Below, piece after piece: positions 1 to 7,507 of a DNA stretch of 7,856 nucleotides. This DNA is from an uncultured Lysobacteraceae bacterium (GTDB lineage Bacteria > Pseudomonadota > Gammaproteobacteria > Xanthomonadales > Rhodanobacteraceae). Position 1 is the first letter of the stretch. Every line of letters starts with the position of its first letter. The translations under genes and the position numbers were made by a program. The notes beneath the pieces were generated by a model. It worked only from the letters and a program-made list of their open reading frames with translations, searched no databases and was not told where the DNA came from. The stretch spans positions 1 through 7,856 of the forward strand of contig CAMLLF010000159.1 of NCBI GenBank assembly GCA_946480705.1, read 5' to 3'.

Positions 1-617
1 GCTTCACGCTGGTCGAGCACGCGGTTCGCGCTGTCGAGCAGTTGCTGCACGATGCGGTAGTCGCCTGGTGCGACATCATCGAGCGGACGCAGCACCCGGA
101 AATCACGCAGCGCGCCCGGCACGAGCTGGCGCAAGGCATGACCAAAACTGTACTGCTCCACATTGCTGGCATCGTAGACGCGGACGAGCAGGGTCAGATC
201 GTTCAGCACGACGTTGCTCGACAGGTTCTGCGCGCGCGAGTGGATCTGCGCGTCCTCGCTCGCGCGATAGACCGGCTTGTCGGTCCAGACGCGCGAGGTC
301 GCGCTGCCGGCCGTGTCGGCCAGCACGCGGAAGACCGTCTCGGCGCGGGCGAGCACGCGGCCCTCGGCGTCGAGTTCCGCGACGGCACGGTATTCGCCGG
401 GCACGCGCGTACCGATCGGGAAACTGTCGTCGCGCCGGTATTCGGCGTCGGCCGGCACGCTCGCGCCGGCGGCCGACAGGGTCGCCACGAGCACGCCCTG
501 CGCATCGAGCACACGCACGCTCAGGCGGCCGTTGGTTTCGCCGGTCGTTCCGCCCTGCAGCCGCGTCGTGACAGCGGCCGTCGTGTGCGGTGCGTACTCG
601 GGCAGATCGGTCGCGAT
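1..617 (-). repeat. Two tandem MG2-like modules, second cut by window start
   Basis: Module one (about 324-617) starts IATDLPEYAPHTTAAV, continues LSVRVLDAQGVLVATL, and ends VPGEYRAVAELDAEGRVLAR. Module two (from about 290 down) starts VWTDKPVYRASEDAQIHS, continues NLSSNVVLNDLTLLVRVYDA, and ends VAPGDYRIVQQLLDSANRVL. Both share with the module at 5095-5424 the order TD-x-P-x-Y, an N-x-x strand, V-x-D-x-x-x-V, and PGxY-x-[VI] followed by D-x-x-x-R-V-L. They are therefore internal repeats of about 105 residues. TDKPVY is almost the textbook MG2 start of alpha-2-macroglobulins. Confidence 0.6.
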
Positions 618-3600
618 CTGCGCCTGCACGAGACCGGTCACGTCGATCAGTGGCACTTCGATCGGCACCTGGATTTCCTGCCCGGCGAAACTGTTCTCGA
701 AGGCAAGGAAACCCGAGTCGAGCGTCTTGCGCCGTTCCCCGTACTGCAGGTCGTCGAGGTTCGTGTCGAAGCAGATGGCCTCGCCCTGCGGACCGATGTC
801 GTTGAGCGACCAGACGTGTTCGGTGCGTCCGCCCGGCAGCGACACGACGGCCTGCGGCGCCTTGCTCATGCCGGTCAGCGACTGGCCTGGCGCCGTCACG
901 AGATGCGCGCGCGCGCCGATGCGGCCGCAGGTCACCGGCATCTGCCAGATGAACTCGTCGGTGTGGTTCCAGATCAGGATGCGGTTGCTGAAGCGGTCGA
1001 AGGCCAGATAGTCGATGTCGGTCAGGTCCGGCGACACGGTCAATGCGTCGAACACCATCGACACACTGCGCGTGCGCGGATTGATCTGCGTGAGCACGTG
1101 CTCTTCGCCCTGCTGTCCCACCTTGGTCCAGCGGAACGGCGCGAGGTACAGGTTCTCGCCGCAGTCGGCCGTGATGGTCGGGTTGTCGTCGCCTTCGAAC
1201 GTCGGCTCTTCGGTACCGTCGCCGGCCGAGTACAGGTCGAACACCGCGCCGTCGGGCTTGATCATCGCGATCAGGTGATTCGTGTTCTGCACGTAGACCG
1301 TGTCGGCGGTGTCGACCGTGATGCCCTGGGGACCCGGCAGGCCGCGCGTCGCGACGATGCTCGAACTGCCGTCGGCAAGGATCTTGAACAGCTTGTCGGT
1401 CGCGGCGACCAGCACCTCGCCGCGGCTGTTGACGGCGATACCCGAGACGCCGGCGGCGTCGAGCGTCGCGAGCGTCGTGCGGCTCGCCGCAAGATCGACC
1501 TTCACCACATCGACGACGTTGCCGCCGCGCTTGTTCAGCAGATACAGATTCTCGGCATCGTCGATCGCGAGGCCCTTCGCGAGGCTCAGGCCCGTCAGCA
1601 GCGTCGAGGTGACGCCCGCCGACGTCGTCTTGTACAACTTGGACGTGTCCACGTAGTACAGGTTTCCACTCCGGTCTGCGATCAGGCCTGACGGCTGCGA
1701 GATCGATGCGAGCTTGCGTGCGAGTCCGGTTTCCACGCGCGAGATCGCATTGGCCGCCGCGCCGGAAACGTCGAGGCACATGGCGAGCGTCTGGTCGCCG
1801 GGCGGCAGGGTGCTGCGCGACGCGGCGAGCTCGCCGCTGGCATGCGCGCCGACGTGGACGAAGTTGGTCGGCGTACCTTCGACATCGCCGCGCCGCACTT
1901 CCACCTTGAAGTCGCCGCCGTAGGCGGGCGTCCAGCTGCCGAAGTCGATCTCGGCGAGATCCGCGCTCGCCGGCAGCGCGGCCATCGGCCGCGTGACGCG
2001 ATGCACGACCGTGCCGGGCGCCGGCGGTTCGGCCGCCTGGGTCACGCGAATCCGCCAGAGGTTGCCGTTGTTGTGCGCGAACAGCGTGCCGCCGCCCGCA
2101 TCGACGACGCCGCTGATGGTCGTGGTGCCGAGCTGCGACTTCACGCGCAGCAGGTCGACGCGACCGTCTGTGCTCACCTGGTTCATGAGCCCGGAATCGC
2201 GCGCGACGGCGATGCGTCCTTCGCTGCCGATGTCGATCGCGTTGATGTTGTAGAGCCCCTGCGCGACCGGCTCGATGTGAGCGTTCGCGTAGCGCACGAT
2301 CGTGCCGCTGATGCGGTTGCCGATGTACACGTCGCCGTTGGCCGCGACATCGATCGCGCTCGGCGCGCGGATGCCGGCACTCAGCGTGGTCCACAGCGGC
2401 GCCGCGAAGCGCAGCAGCGCGGCGTCTTCTTTTTCGACGACGACGGGTGCGCCGTCGAGGAAAACGATGCCCTGCGCGTTCGGCGCGCCGGTCAGTTCGC
2501 TGCGCGTGCCGTCGGCGGCCACAGTGTCGATACCGTCGGTGCGCGTGATCCAGAGCTTGCCGCTCGCATCGAACGCGAGCCATCGCGGCTGCGCGCTCGC
2601 CGCGATGAACTGCGCGGCCGTACCGGCGCGGTCGAGACGCACGACGCTGCGCGCGCCGTTGTTGGCCACGAGCAGGCGGCCCTGGGCGTCGAACACGAGA
2701 CCCATCGGATTGATCAGGCCGGCGTATTCCGCCGACGTGTTCAGCGCGGCATCGAGCACGAGCAGACGGCTGTTGGTCTTCTCGGCCATCGCAAGGCCGC
2801 CGTCGGCCGCGACGGCGATGCTGCCGAGCAGATAGCTCGTGATCTGCTTGAGATCGCGCAGCGCCGTTCCGTTCCAGGCGCGTACCTTGCTCACGCTGTT
2901 CTCGACGGCGACACCGACCGTATCGACGCCGCGCTGCGCGAGCTGATCCGCCTTGAAGTTCGTGGTCAGGAACTGCGGATAGCCACCGGGTGCCGCACCG
3001 AACAGCTTGTCGTTGGAATCGACGAAGCGCAGTTCGCTGCCCGTCCAGACGATGCCATACGGAATGCGGAAACCGCTGACCGTCGACTGCAGGCTGCCCG
3101 CGGCGCTGTAGAGGCTGACGCGTTCGAGCGACGTGCCGACCGTGATGATGCGGCCGCTGCCGTCACGCGCGGCACCGTTCACGCTGCTGAGCCCCGTGAG
3201 CAGGCTCGTCGTCGCGCCCGTCGCCGGATCGATTTCGTACAGCACCGTGCTCGACCAGAGCAGCACGCGGCCCGCTGCCGTCGTCGCGAGGCCGCTCGGA
3301 GCGCCGCTGACGCCGTGGCGTACTTCGCTCAAGCCGCCGTCACGCGCGACTTCGAACACCTTGCCGGTGGACAGCAGCACGTAGACCTTGCCGCTGCCGT
3401 CCGACGCCAGGTCATAGGGCTGTGCGGGGAGTTCGACCAGCGTGGTGAAATTGCCGCCCGCATCGAGGCGGTAGAGACGCTGGGCACCGGCGTCGCGCAG
3501 CACGTAGTCGCCCGCGCTGTCGACGGCGATGTCCTCGGCGTCGAGCGGCAGCGTCTTCACGAGCGCGGTGGCACCGCTCGTCGGGTCGAGGCGTACCACG

Positions 3601-3926
3601 TCTTTCGCGCGCACGGCGGCGAGGCCGCCGTGCGGCGGATCGAGCGCGAGCGCGTCGAAGGCGGCGACCGACAGCTTGCGCGGCAGTCCGCCGTCGATGA
3701 CCGCGACCGAGTCGGCATTCAGCACGAACAGCCGGCCACCCGGTTCCGCCACCACCGTGGTCGGGCCCTGCAGCGCACTTTCCACGGCGCCGAGCCGGCG
3801 GCCGTCCGGTGCGAACGTCGCGATGCGATACGTGCCGCCTTCGGTGACGTGCAGATTGCCGGTGCCGTCGACGGCGACGCCGTGCGGCGAGCTCAGACCC
3901 GTGGCCAGCGTCGTCGCCGTCGAACC
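1..3926 (-). CDS. C-terminal half of the same giant NHL-repeat / MG2-like protein, partial at window start
   Basis: Reading plus-strand triplets that begin at coordinates divisible by 3, the minus strand is free of stops from about 3926 to position 3. I translated it line by line. It picks up the NHL pattern immediately (TATTLATGLSSPHGVAVDG), so it continues the preceding half and is not an independent gene. It has no ribosome binding site or signal peptide at its start. Contents in order: NHL blades to about 2043; a beta-sandwich with DFGSWTPAYGGDFKVEV (about 1743-2042); a second NHL block (about 924-1739); a beta-rich linker (618-923); two MG2-like modules starting TDLPEY and TDKPVY (1-617). 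About 1,308 residues are visible and the stop codon lies outside the window. Only four cysteines occur, all coded between 771 and 1778. A gene caller would probably report a fragment with an arbitrary internal start. Confidence 0.85.
618..923 (-). other. Beta-rich linker domain, family not recognised
   Basis: About 100 residues between the second propeller and the MG2-like repeats. Readable stretches are LPGGRTEHVWSLNDIGPQGE, AICFDTNLDDLQYGERRKTL and DSGFLAFENSFAGQEIQVPI. The two G-x-R-x-x-x-W/L strands and the closing VPIEVPLIDV strand suggest an Ig-like sandwich leading directly into the TDLPEY module. No family name can be given from motifs alone. Confidence 0.4.
924..1739 (-). other. Second NHL-like propeller block
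   Basis: About 270 residues, enough for a single propeller of about six blades. Blade motifs: QPSGLIADRSGNLYYVDTSK, AKGLAIDDAENLYLLNKR, VSGIAVNSRGEVLVAATDK, GPQGITVDTADTVYVQNTNH, ITADCGENLYLAPFRW and DIDYLAFDRFSNRILIWNHT. The last two blades are longer and carry an acidic loop (EGDDNP). Two cysteines fall here (codons 1161-1163 and 927-929). Confidence 0.7.
1743..2042 (-). other. Beta-sandwich module between the two propeller blocks
   Basis: Reads VVHRVTRPMAALPASADLAE, then IDFGSWTPAYGGDFKVEVRR, then NFVHVGAHASGELAASRSTL, PPGDQTLAMCLDVSGAAANA. The succession of alternating hydrophobic strands, the GDF-x-V-x-V strand and the PPGD turn before the last strand resembles CARDB/adhesion-type Ig-like sandwiches. 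It contains the first cysteine of the mature protein (codon 1776-1778). The family assignment is tentative. Confidence 0.5.
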
Positions 3927-6900
3927 TGGTGCCGCTGATGACGTAGATCGTGCCGTCACCGCCGACCGTCAACGCCTCGGGCGAATCGAGGCCGGTGGCC
4001 TGCACGACGACGCGGCCGTCGCGTTCGAGCCGGCGCAGCGTGCCGTCGCCGTTGAGGCTCAGCAAGGCGCCGTCGGCGGCATAAGCCAATGCGACCGGCG
4101 TCGCGACGACGCCGCGCGCGAACAGGCTCGCGGTTCCGTCGGCGGCGATGCGCTGGATCGCATCGTCGCCCTGCGTGCTCACGTAGAGCTGGCCGTCGCT
4201 GCCGAAGCGCAGATCGGCCGGATCGTTCAGGCCCGTCGCGAACGTGCTGCGCGCGCCGTCGGCGGCGATGCGCACGATGCTGTTGCTGCCGCTGTCGGCG
4301 ACGTAGAGCAGTCCGTCGCTGCCGCGCGTGATGCCGCGCGGCTTGTTCAGACCCGTCGCGAAGATCGTGATGGAGCCGTCGCGCGCGACGCGGGCCACGG
4401 TGTTGTCGCCGTAGTTCGTGACGTAGAGATTGCCCGCGCTGTCAGGCACCAGCGCGAAGGGCTGGGCGAAACCGTTGCGCCAGAGCACGGTCTCGGTGCC
4501 GTTCGTCTCGCGGCGCACGAGGCGCGTCTCGTCGACGCTGACGCCGTTGTCGAGACCGACGTACTCGCCGACGAGCAGCAGCTCGCCGCTCGCGAGCGCC
4601 GTCAGTGCCGCCGTGCGCGTGAGGCGATTGAGCTGCAGCGTCGTCGCATTGCCCTGGTCGCTGACGCGATACAGCGTCTTCGTCGACGTGCCGACCCAGA
4701 AATTGCCGGCCGTATCGCGCGCGAGCGCATTCAGCGCGATCGAGCCGCCGGTCGGCAGCGCCGCGTGCACCGAGGCCACGCCCTGCGGGTCGAAACGCAG
4801 CACGCGGCGCGCGGCGGTCTCGAGCGTATACAAATTTCCATTGTCGTCACGCACGAGACCGCGCGCGTTGCTGCCGAGCGGGGCGCCGTCGAAGAACGGC
4901 TCCGGCGCGGCGGACAGCGCGGTGCGGCTGTCGGGATCGAGGGCCTGCAGGATCACGCTGAGTTCGGCCGAACCCGGCGGCAACTCGCGATTGCCGATGT
5001 TGGCGAGGCTCGCGCGCAACTGCACCGGCACGGTGCCGGCCTGCAGCAGCGGCGGTGTCGCAACGACCGCTCCGGACAGCATCGGACCCGCGTCGATCGT
5101 GAACGTGGCGGAACCTTCGGCACGCACGCGGCCCGCGCTGTCGCTGCCGCGCGCATGCACGGTGTAGACGCCGGCGGCCTGGCGCTGCGTGACCCAGTCC
5201 ATCTCGATTTCGCGGCGGCTGCCCGGCGGGAAGCTGATCGGCAGGTTCGGCGGATTCTGTCCGGGTCCCGTGCTGTTGGCCTTGAGCAGCTTCACGACGA
5301 TGCCGTTCGCATCGATGATCTCGGCGTCGATGATCAGCTCGGCCGCAGTGTCCGACGCATTGCGCACGCCGATCTCGATTTCGATCTCGCGACTCGGCGC
5401 ATAGACCGGACGATCGGTCGCGACCTCGTCGAAGAAGATGCCCTGACCGTTGGCCGGCACGAGTTCGATGTTCAGCGTGTTCGCGCCGATTTCCGGCAGC
5501 GACACGGTGACGTTGCGGCTCAGATAGCCGGCCGCGGACACCTGCACGACGAAGTTCGTGCCGGCGATTCCGCTCAGCGAATAGCGTCCGTCCGGGCCGC
5601 TCGCCGCGGTCGGACTCTGTCCCTGGATGCTGAGCATCGCAGCCGCGATTGGCACGCCGGAATCGACGTCGCTGACGAGACCGCTCAGCGTGCTGCTCGT
5701 GGCGACGGTCTGCAGCGGCTGCGCGCCCAGCTCGTTGATGCCGCGCGCGAGCAGCCCCTTGAGGTTGAGCGTGCGGCGTCCGTTCGCACTGAGGCTCAGC
5801 GCGAATTCGCCGGCGGCGCGGTTCATGAACTCGAAGCGGCCGTTCGCCGCGGTGGTCACGCTGCTCGCGCCGAGCAGCACGCTGACGCCGGCGAGCGGCT
5901 GCTGCGTGGCGGCATCGACGGCCGTGCCGCGCACCGTCGCGTTGGCCGGCGTGGTGCTGCCGGCATACAAAGTCGGCGAGAACACGCCGCGCTCGCCCGG
6001 CATCAGAATCAGGCTGCCCTGCACCGTGTTGTACGGATCGAGCATCACGGCGACCGGCACGTTGCCGGCCGGAATACCGGTGATTTCATAGCGGCCGGCC
6101 GCGTCGGTGATCGCGTTTTCGGTACCGGCCGTGACCGTCGCGTCTTTCAGCAGGCGTCCGCCGCTGTCGCGCACGACACCGGACAGCGACGCCGTCAGCG
6201 GCGCCGGCGTCAGTGCAACCGTGCCCAAATCCACTTCGTCGCCGGCGACCGCGGTCGCGTTTACGCTGCGCGTCGCGTAGCCGAGTCGGCCCAGGCGCAG
6301 CTGCAGCGGACCGGCGTCGAGACCGGCCAGCGTGAAGCGGCCGTCACTGCCGGTCGTGGTCGCGAACGCCGCGTTGCCGACGAGGCTCACGAGCACGTCC
6401 GGCAGTGGCTGGCCGTTGGCGCCGTCGGCGACGAGGCCGGTCAGCGCGGCGCGCTGTGGCGGCGTCGTGCGCGCGGCGCTGCCGAGTGCGCGCAATGCGA
6501 GCGCGGATACGTAGGGATCGGCGCCGCTCCAGCTGCCGTCGGCAGCCTGCGCCGCGGCGAGGCCCTGCACGAGCGGATCGAGCACGGCGGCGTCGGCGGT
6601 CTGCGAACTCAGCGCGATCAGCGCGAGCGCGTCGTAGAGCACGTCGCCATAGCGGCCGTCGGGCTGGCGCTGCTGCAGCAGCCAGCTGCGCGCGGCGCCG
6701 GTGGTCGCACCGACGTCATGGCGATCGGCCCAGGCCTGTGCGGCACTCAGCACATACGCCGTAACGTATACATCGCTGTCCGGGCCGAAGCCCCAACCGC
6801 CGTCGGCGTTGCGCGACGCGACGAGGAATTGCAGCGCCGCGACGACGGCCGTCGCGTGCGTGTCGCCCGTCCCGGCGAGCGCCTGCAGCGCGAACGCCGT

Positions 6901-7308
6901 GTCGTACGGATCGCCCGGAAACCCGGCATACAGGCCGAACCCGCCGTCCTCGGCCTGTGCCGCGACGAGCTGCGCCCGCGGGGCGCTCGCGTCGCGCCCC
7001 GCGGCGGCGAGCACCTGCGCACGACGCGCGATGAATTCGACGGAGTCGTCGGTGTCGGCCTGCACGAGATCGACCGTGGCGGTGGCCGGCAGATCGAACA
7101 GATCGAGCGCGAGCACGGTTTCGGAGCGCGTCTGCAGCGGCAGCGCGATCGCGGCGTCTTCACCGGCGATCGTTCCGTCCGGCGCGACGCGCGCAGACAG
7201 CCAGGCCTTGCCGCGTTCGATGGGTGTGGCCGGCGACTGCGCCGCGGCGAGGCCGCAGGCGAGTCCCAGGCTGGCTAGCAGAAACAGGCGTAACAACGGT
7301 CGCAGCAT
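3412..7308 (-). CDS. N-terminal half of giant secreted toroid/carboxypeptidase-regulatory-like/NHL repeat protein (literal frame, shifted out of frame at about 3927)
   Basis: Start chosen at ATG 7306-7308. It follows GAGGG five bases upstream and opens a Sec signal peptide (MLRPLLRLFLLASLGL, probable signal peptidase I site after AAA at residue 23). An ATG 42 codons further upstream would add an Arg-rich, non-signal leader. Residues from this start: 26-285 alpha/alpha-toroid repeats; 289-618 four carboxypeptidase-regulatory-like units; 629-738 MG2-like module; 742-795 CARDB/Ig-like segment; 806-1127 NHL-type blades. The genuine sequence ends near residue 1127 (about 3928). The last 171 residues before the TGA at 3412-3414 are Arg-rich and off-frame, so they are an artefact of the shift. 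No catalytic motif was recognised. Known role of these domain families: protein or glycan binding and scaffolding at the cell surface. A role for this protein is not established. The true product continues in the entry at 1-3926. Confidence 0.9.
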   Translation of the reverse strand: MLRPLLRLFLLASLGLACGLAAAQSPATPIERGKAWLSARVAPDGTIAGEDAAIALPLQTRSETVLALDLFDLPATATVDLVQADTDDSVEFIARRAQVLAAAGRDASAPRAQLVAAQAEDGGFGLYAGFPGDPYDTAFALQALAGTGDTHATAVVAALQFLVASRNADGGWGFGPDSDVYVTAYVLSAAQAWADRHDVGATTGAARSWLLQQRQPDGRYGDVLYDALALIALSSQTADAAVLDPLVQGLAAAQAADGSWSGADPYVSALALRALGSAARTTPPQRAALTGLVADGANGQPLPDVLVSLVGNAAFATTTGSDGRFTLAGLDAGPLQLRLGRLGYATRSVNATAVAGDEVDLGTVALTPAPLTASLSGVVRDSGGRLLKDATVTAGTENAITDAAGRYEITGIPAGNVPVAVMLDPYNTVQGSLILMPGERGVFSPTLYAGSTTPANATVRGTAVDAATQQPLAGVSVLLGASSVTTAANGRFEFMNRAAGEFALSLSANGRRTLNLKGLLARGINELGAQPLQTVATSSTLSGLVSDVDSGVPIAAAMLSIQGQSPTAASGPDGRYSLSGIAGTNFVVQVSAAGYLSRNVTVSLPEIGANTLNIELVPANGQGIFFDEVATDRPVYAPSREIEIEIGVRNASDTAAELIIDAEIIDANGIVVKLLKANSTGPGQNPPNLPISFPPGSRREIEMDWVTQRQAAGVYTVHARGSDSAGRVRAEGSATFTIDAGPMLSGAVVATPPLLQAGTVPVQLRASLANIGNRELPPGSAELSVILQALDPDSRTALSAAPEPFFDGAPLGSNARGLVRDDNGNLYTLETAARRVLRFDPQGVASVHAALPTGGSIALNALARDTAGNFWVGTSTKTLYRVSDQGNATTLQLNRLTRTAALTALASGELLLVGEYVGLDNGVSVDETRLVRRETNGTETVLWRNGFAQPFALVPDSAGNLYVTNYGDNTVARVARDGSITIFATGLNKPRGITRGSDGLLYVADSGSNSIVRIAADGARSTFATGLNDPADLRFGSDGQLYVSTQGDDAIQRIAADGTASLFARGVVATPVALAYAADGALLSLNGDGTLRRLERDGRVVVQATGLDSPEALTVGGDGTIYVISGTRFDGDDAGHGSELAARRRRRRHRQSARHRRRHVSHRDVRTGRPPARRRGKCAAGPDHGGGGTGWPAVRAECRLGRGHRRRTAAQAVGRRLRRARARSAARRPRRRARERRGTPRPDERCHRAREDAAARRRGHRRRQRGRLRAARRRCPASLPPRCGRQFHHAGRTPRTAL
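3916..3937 (-). other. Frameshift junction inside an NHL blade
   Basis: Upstream the frame reads GDGTIYVISG. Downstream, the frame shifted by one base reads APGSTATTLATGLSSPHG. Both halves match NHL blade pattern, and each becomes Arg-rich nonsense beyond this point in the wrong frame. Dropping one base near 3927 would join them as ISGTGSTATTLATGL. Measured between equivalent blade positions (the Ala codons of the ATGL motifs at 3999 and 3905), this blade is 94 nt long, while the preceding three measure 120 nt each. Loss of about 26 nt, removing the strand that reads V/I-x-R-I-A-x-D-G in the neighbours, is therefore an alternative to a one-base insertion. It could be a true mutation or an assembly error. 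Confidence 0.8.
4000..4479 (-). repeat. Four exact-length 40-residue NHL units in tandem
   Basis: Residues 944-1103 split into four units of exactly 40 residues (120 nt). Each has a DG turn: VARVARDG, IVRIAADG, IQRIAADG and LRRLERDG at 971, 1011, 1051 and 1091, and F/L/V six residues before the next ATGL-type start. The middle two are close at the DNA level too: the same 19-base plus-strand stretch around ccgtcggcggcgatgcgc recurs at about 4137 and 4257, 120 bases apart. This regularity makes the shortened unit at the frameshift stand out. Confidence 0.8.
4924..5424 (-). other. MG2-like module followed by a CARDB/Ig-like segment
   Basis: Residues 629-738 begin VATDRPVYAPSREIEIEIGV and run through VRNASDTAAE, then IDANGIVVKLL, PPGSRREIEMDW and AAGVYTVHARGSDSAGRVRA. 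TD-[RK]-P-x-Y at the start of a beta-sandwich is the hallmark of the macroglobulin MG2 domain. The same order of motifs recurs in the two modules at 1-617. Residues 742-795 (LQAGTVPVQLRASLANIGNR, then PPGSAELSVIL) look like a CARDB or Ig-like sandwich lacking clear boundaries. The family assignment is by motif only. Confidence 0.55.
5455..6444 (-). repeat. Four tandem carboxypeptidase-regulatory-like beta-sandwich units
   Basis: Residues about 289-618, four units of about 80 residues. Each has the pattern [LV]-x-G-x-[VA]-x-D, then an A/P-x-V-x-[LV] strand, then [DN]-G-[RF]-[FY], then a short Gly-containing turn. Unit starts read LTGLVADGANGQPLPDVLVS, LSGVVRDSGGRLLKDATV, VRGTAVDAATQQPLAGVSVL and LSGLVSDVDSGVPIAAAML. 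The turns read SDGRFTLAGL, AAGRYEITGI, ANGRFEFMNR and PDGRYSLSGI. The pattern matches the carboxypeptidase regulatory-like (transthyretin-like) family, common in exported bacterial surface proteins as spacer or ligand-binding modules. The units are clearly diverged in sequence, so they are old duplications. Confidence 0.8.
6454..7233 (-). other. Alpha/alpha-toroid repeat domain (prenyltransferase / squalene-cyclase-like, also like the A2M thioester-domain fold)
   Basis: Residues about 26-285 of the giant protein. Repeated DG-x-[FWY] turns followed by a helix rich in Ala and Leu: DGGFGLYAGFPGDPYDTAFA (from 121), DGGWGFGPDSDVYVTAYVL (from 169), DGRYGDVLYDALALIAL (from 217) and DGSWSGADPYVSALALRAL (from 257). 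Spacing is 48, 48 and 40 residues. This is the QW-like repeat of the terpenoid-cyclase/prenyltransferase fold. The DxDD-type acid motif of hopene cyclases and the CGEQ thioester motif of alpha-2-macroglobulins are both absent, so a non-catalytic binding role is inferred. Confidence 0.75.
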
Positions 7309-7313
7309 GGCTG

Positions 7314-7318
7314 CCCTC
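7314..7318 (-). promoter_or_regulatory. Ribosome binding site of the giant gene
   Basis: GAGGG on the minus strand, five bases before the ATG at 7308. It decides the start in favour of the signal-peptide methionine over the methionine at 7434. Confidence 0.6.
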
Positions 7319-7502
7319 GGATCGATGGATGCACGATGTCGGCGCAGCGCACGGCACTGCGGACGCGCCGCGGACAAATCACGACTCGTCATCGGGCCAA
7401 GCAACGGAACTGCGCGGAAACTGCTATCAGGCAAATGCGGCAGAGTTCACGATGACAAGTTGCACCCTGGTTCTTCGTCCTCGGCCCACACAGTCCGAAC
7501 AC

Positions 7503-7507
7503 GGAAG
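7503..7507 (+). promoter_or_regulatory. Probable ribosome binding site of the divergent gene
   Basis: GGAAG eight bases before the ATG at 7516. It is a modest match and supports this start over the internal ATG at 7573. Confidence 0.4.

Larger units (their letters stand above)
2043..4893 (-). other. First NHL/SMP-30-like beta-propeller block
   Basis: This is about 950 residues of repeating blade pattern (x-G-[LI]-x-x-P-x-[GA]-[LI]-x-x-D-x-x-G-x-[LI]-[YW]-V-x-x). Clear examples are DDNGNLYTLETAARRVLRFD, DSAGNLYVTNYGDNTVARV, SDGLLYVADSGSNSIVRI, FDAQGRLLVANNGARSVVRL and VAANGDVYIGNRISGTIVRY. At about 40-42 residues per blade this is roughly 22 blades, enough for three or four six- or seven-bladed propellers. 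NHL and gluconolactonase/SMP-30-like propellers mostly mediate protein, nucleic acid or ligand binding. The acid residues of a lactonase site could not be identified confidently. The frameshift lies within this block. Confidence 0.8.

Noticed and set aside
103..2583. Minus-strand 826-codon open frame
   Set aside because: Extremely Arg-rich and out of frame with the NHL/MG2 sequence that occupies the same strand, so it is a shadow.
3905..3937. Programmed ribosomal frameshift
   Set aside because: No slippery heptamer or rare-codon/stop context is visible at the junction, and the blade itself is shortened, which fits deletion or error better.
1842..3938. Plus-strand open frame of 698 codons, with a similar one at 42-1691
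   Set aside because: Same low-complexity R/A/H-rich composition opposite the C-terminal half. No recognisable protein features.
6454..7233. Active squalene-hopene cyclase or prenyltransferase
   Set aside because: Only about 260 residues with repeat turns; no DxDD-type acid motif or zinc-ligand set is visible, and the domain is embedded in a secreted scaffold.
3529..7278. Plus-strand open frame of 1,249 codons opposite the N-terminal half
   Set aside because: It is rich in Arg, Ala and His with no domain pattern, signal or ribosome binding site, and is exactly antisense to a well-supported repeat protein. Typical of high-GC DNA.
7235..7308. Lipoprotein signal at Cys18
   Set aside because: The residue three before the Cys is Gly rather than Leu/Val/Ile, and a normal AAA-Q signal peptidase I site follows a few residues later.
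7309..7434. Upstream start at ATG 7434 for the giant gene
   Set aside because: It would place 42 Arg-rich residues before a clear signal peptide that has its own ribosome binding site.
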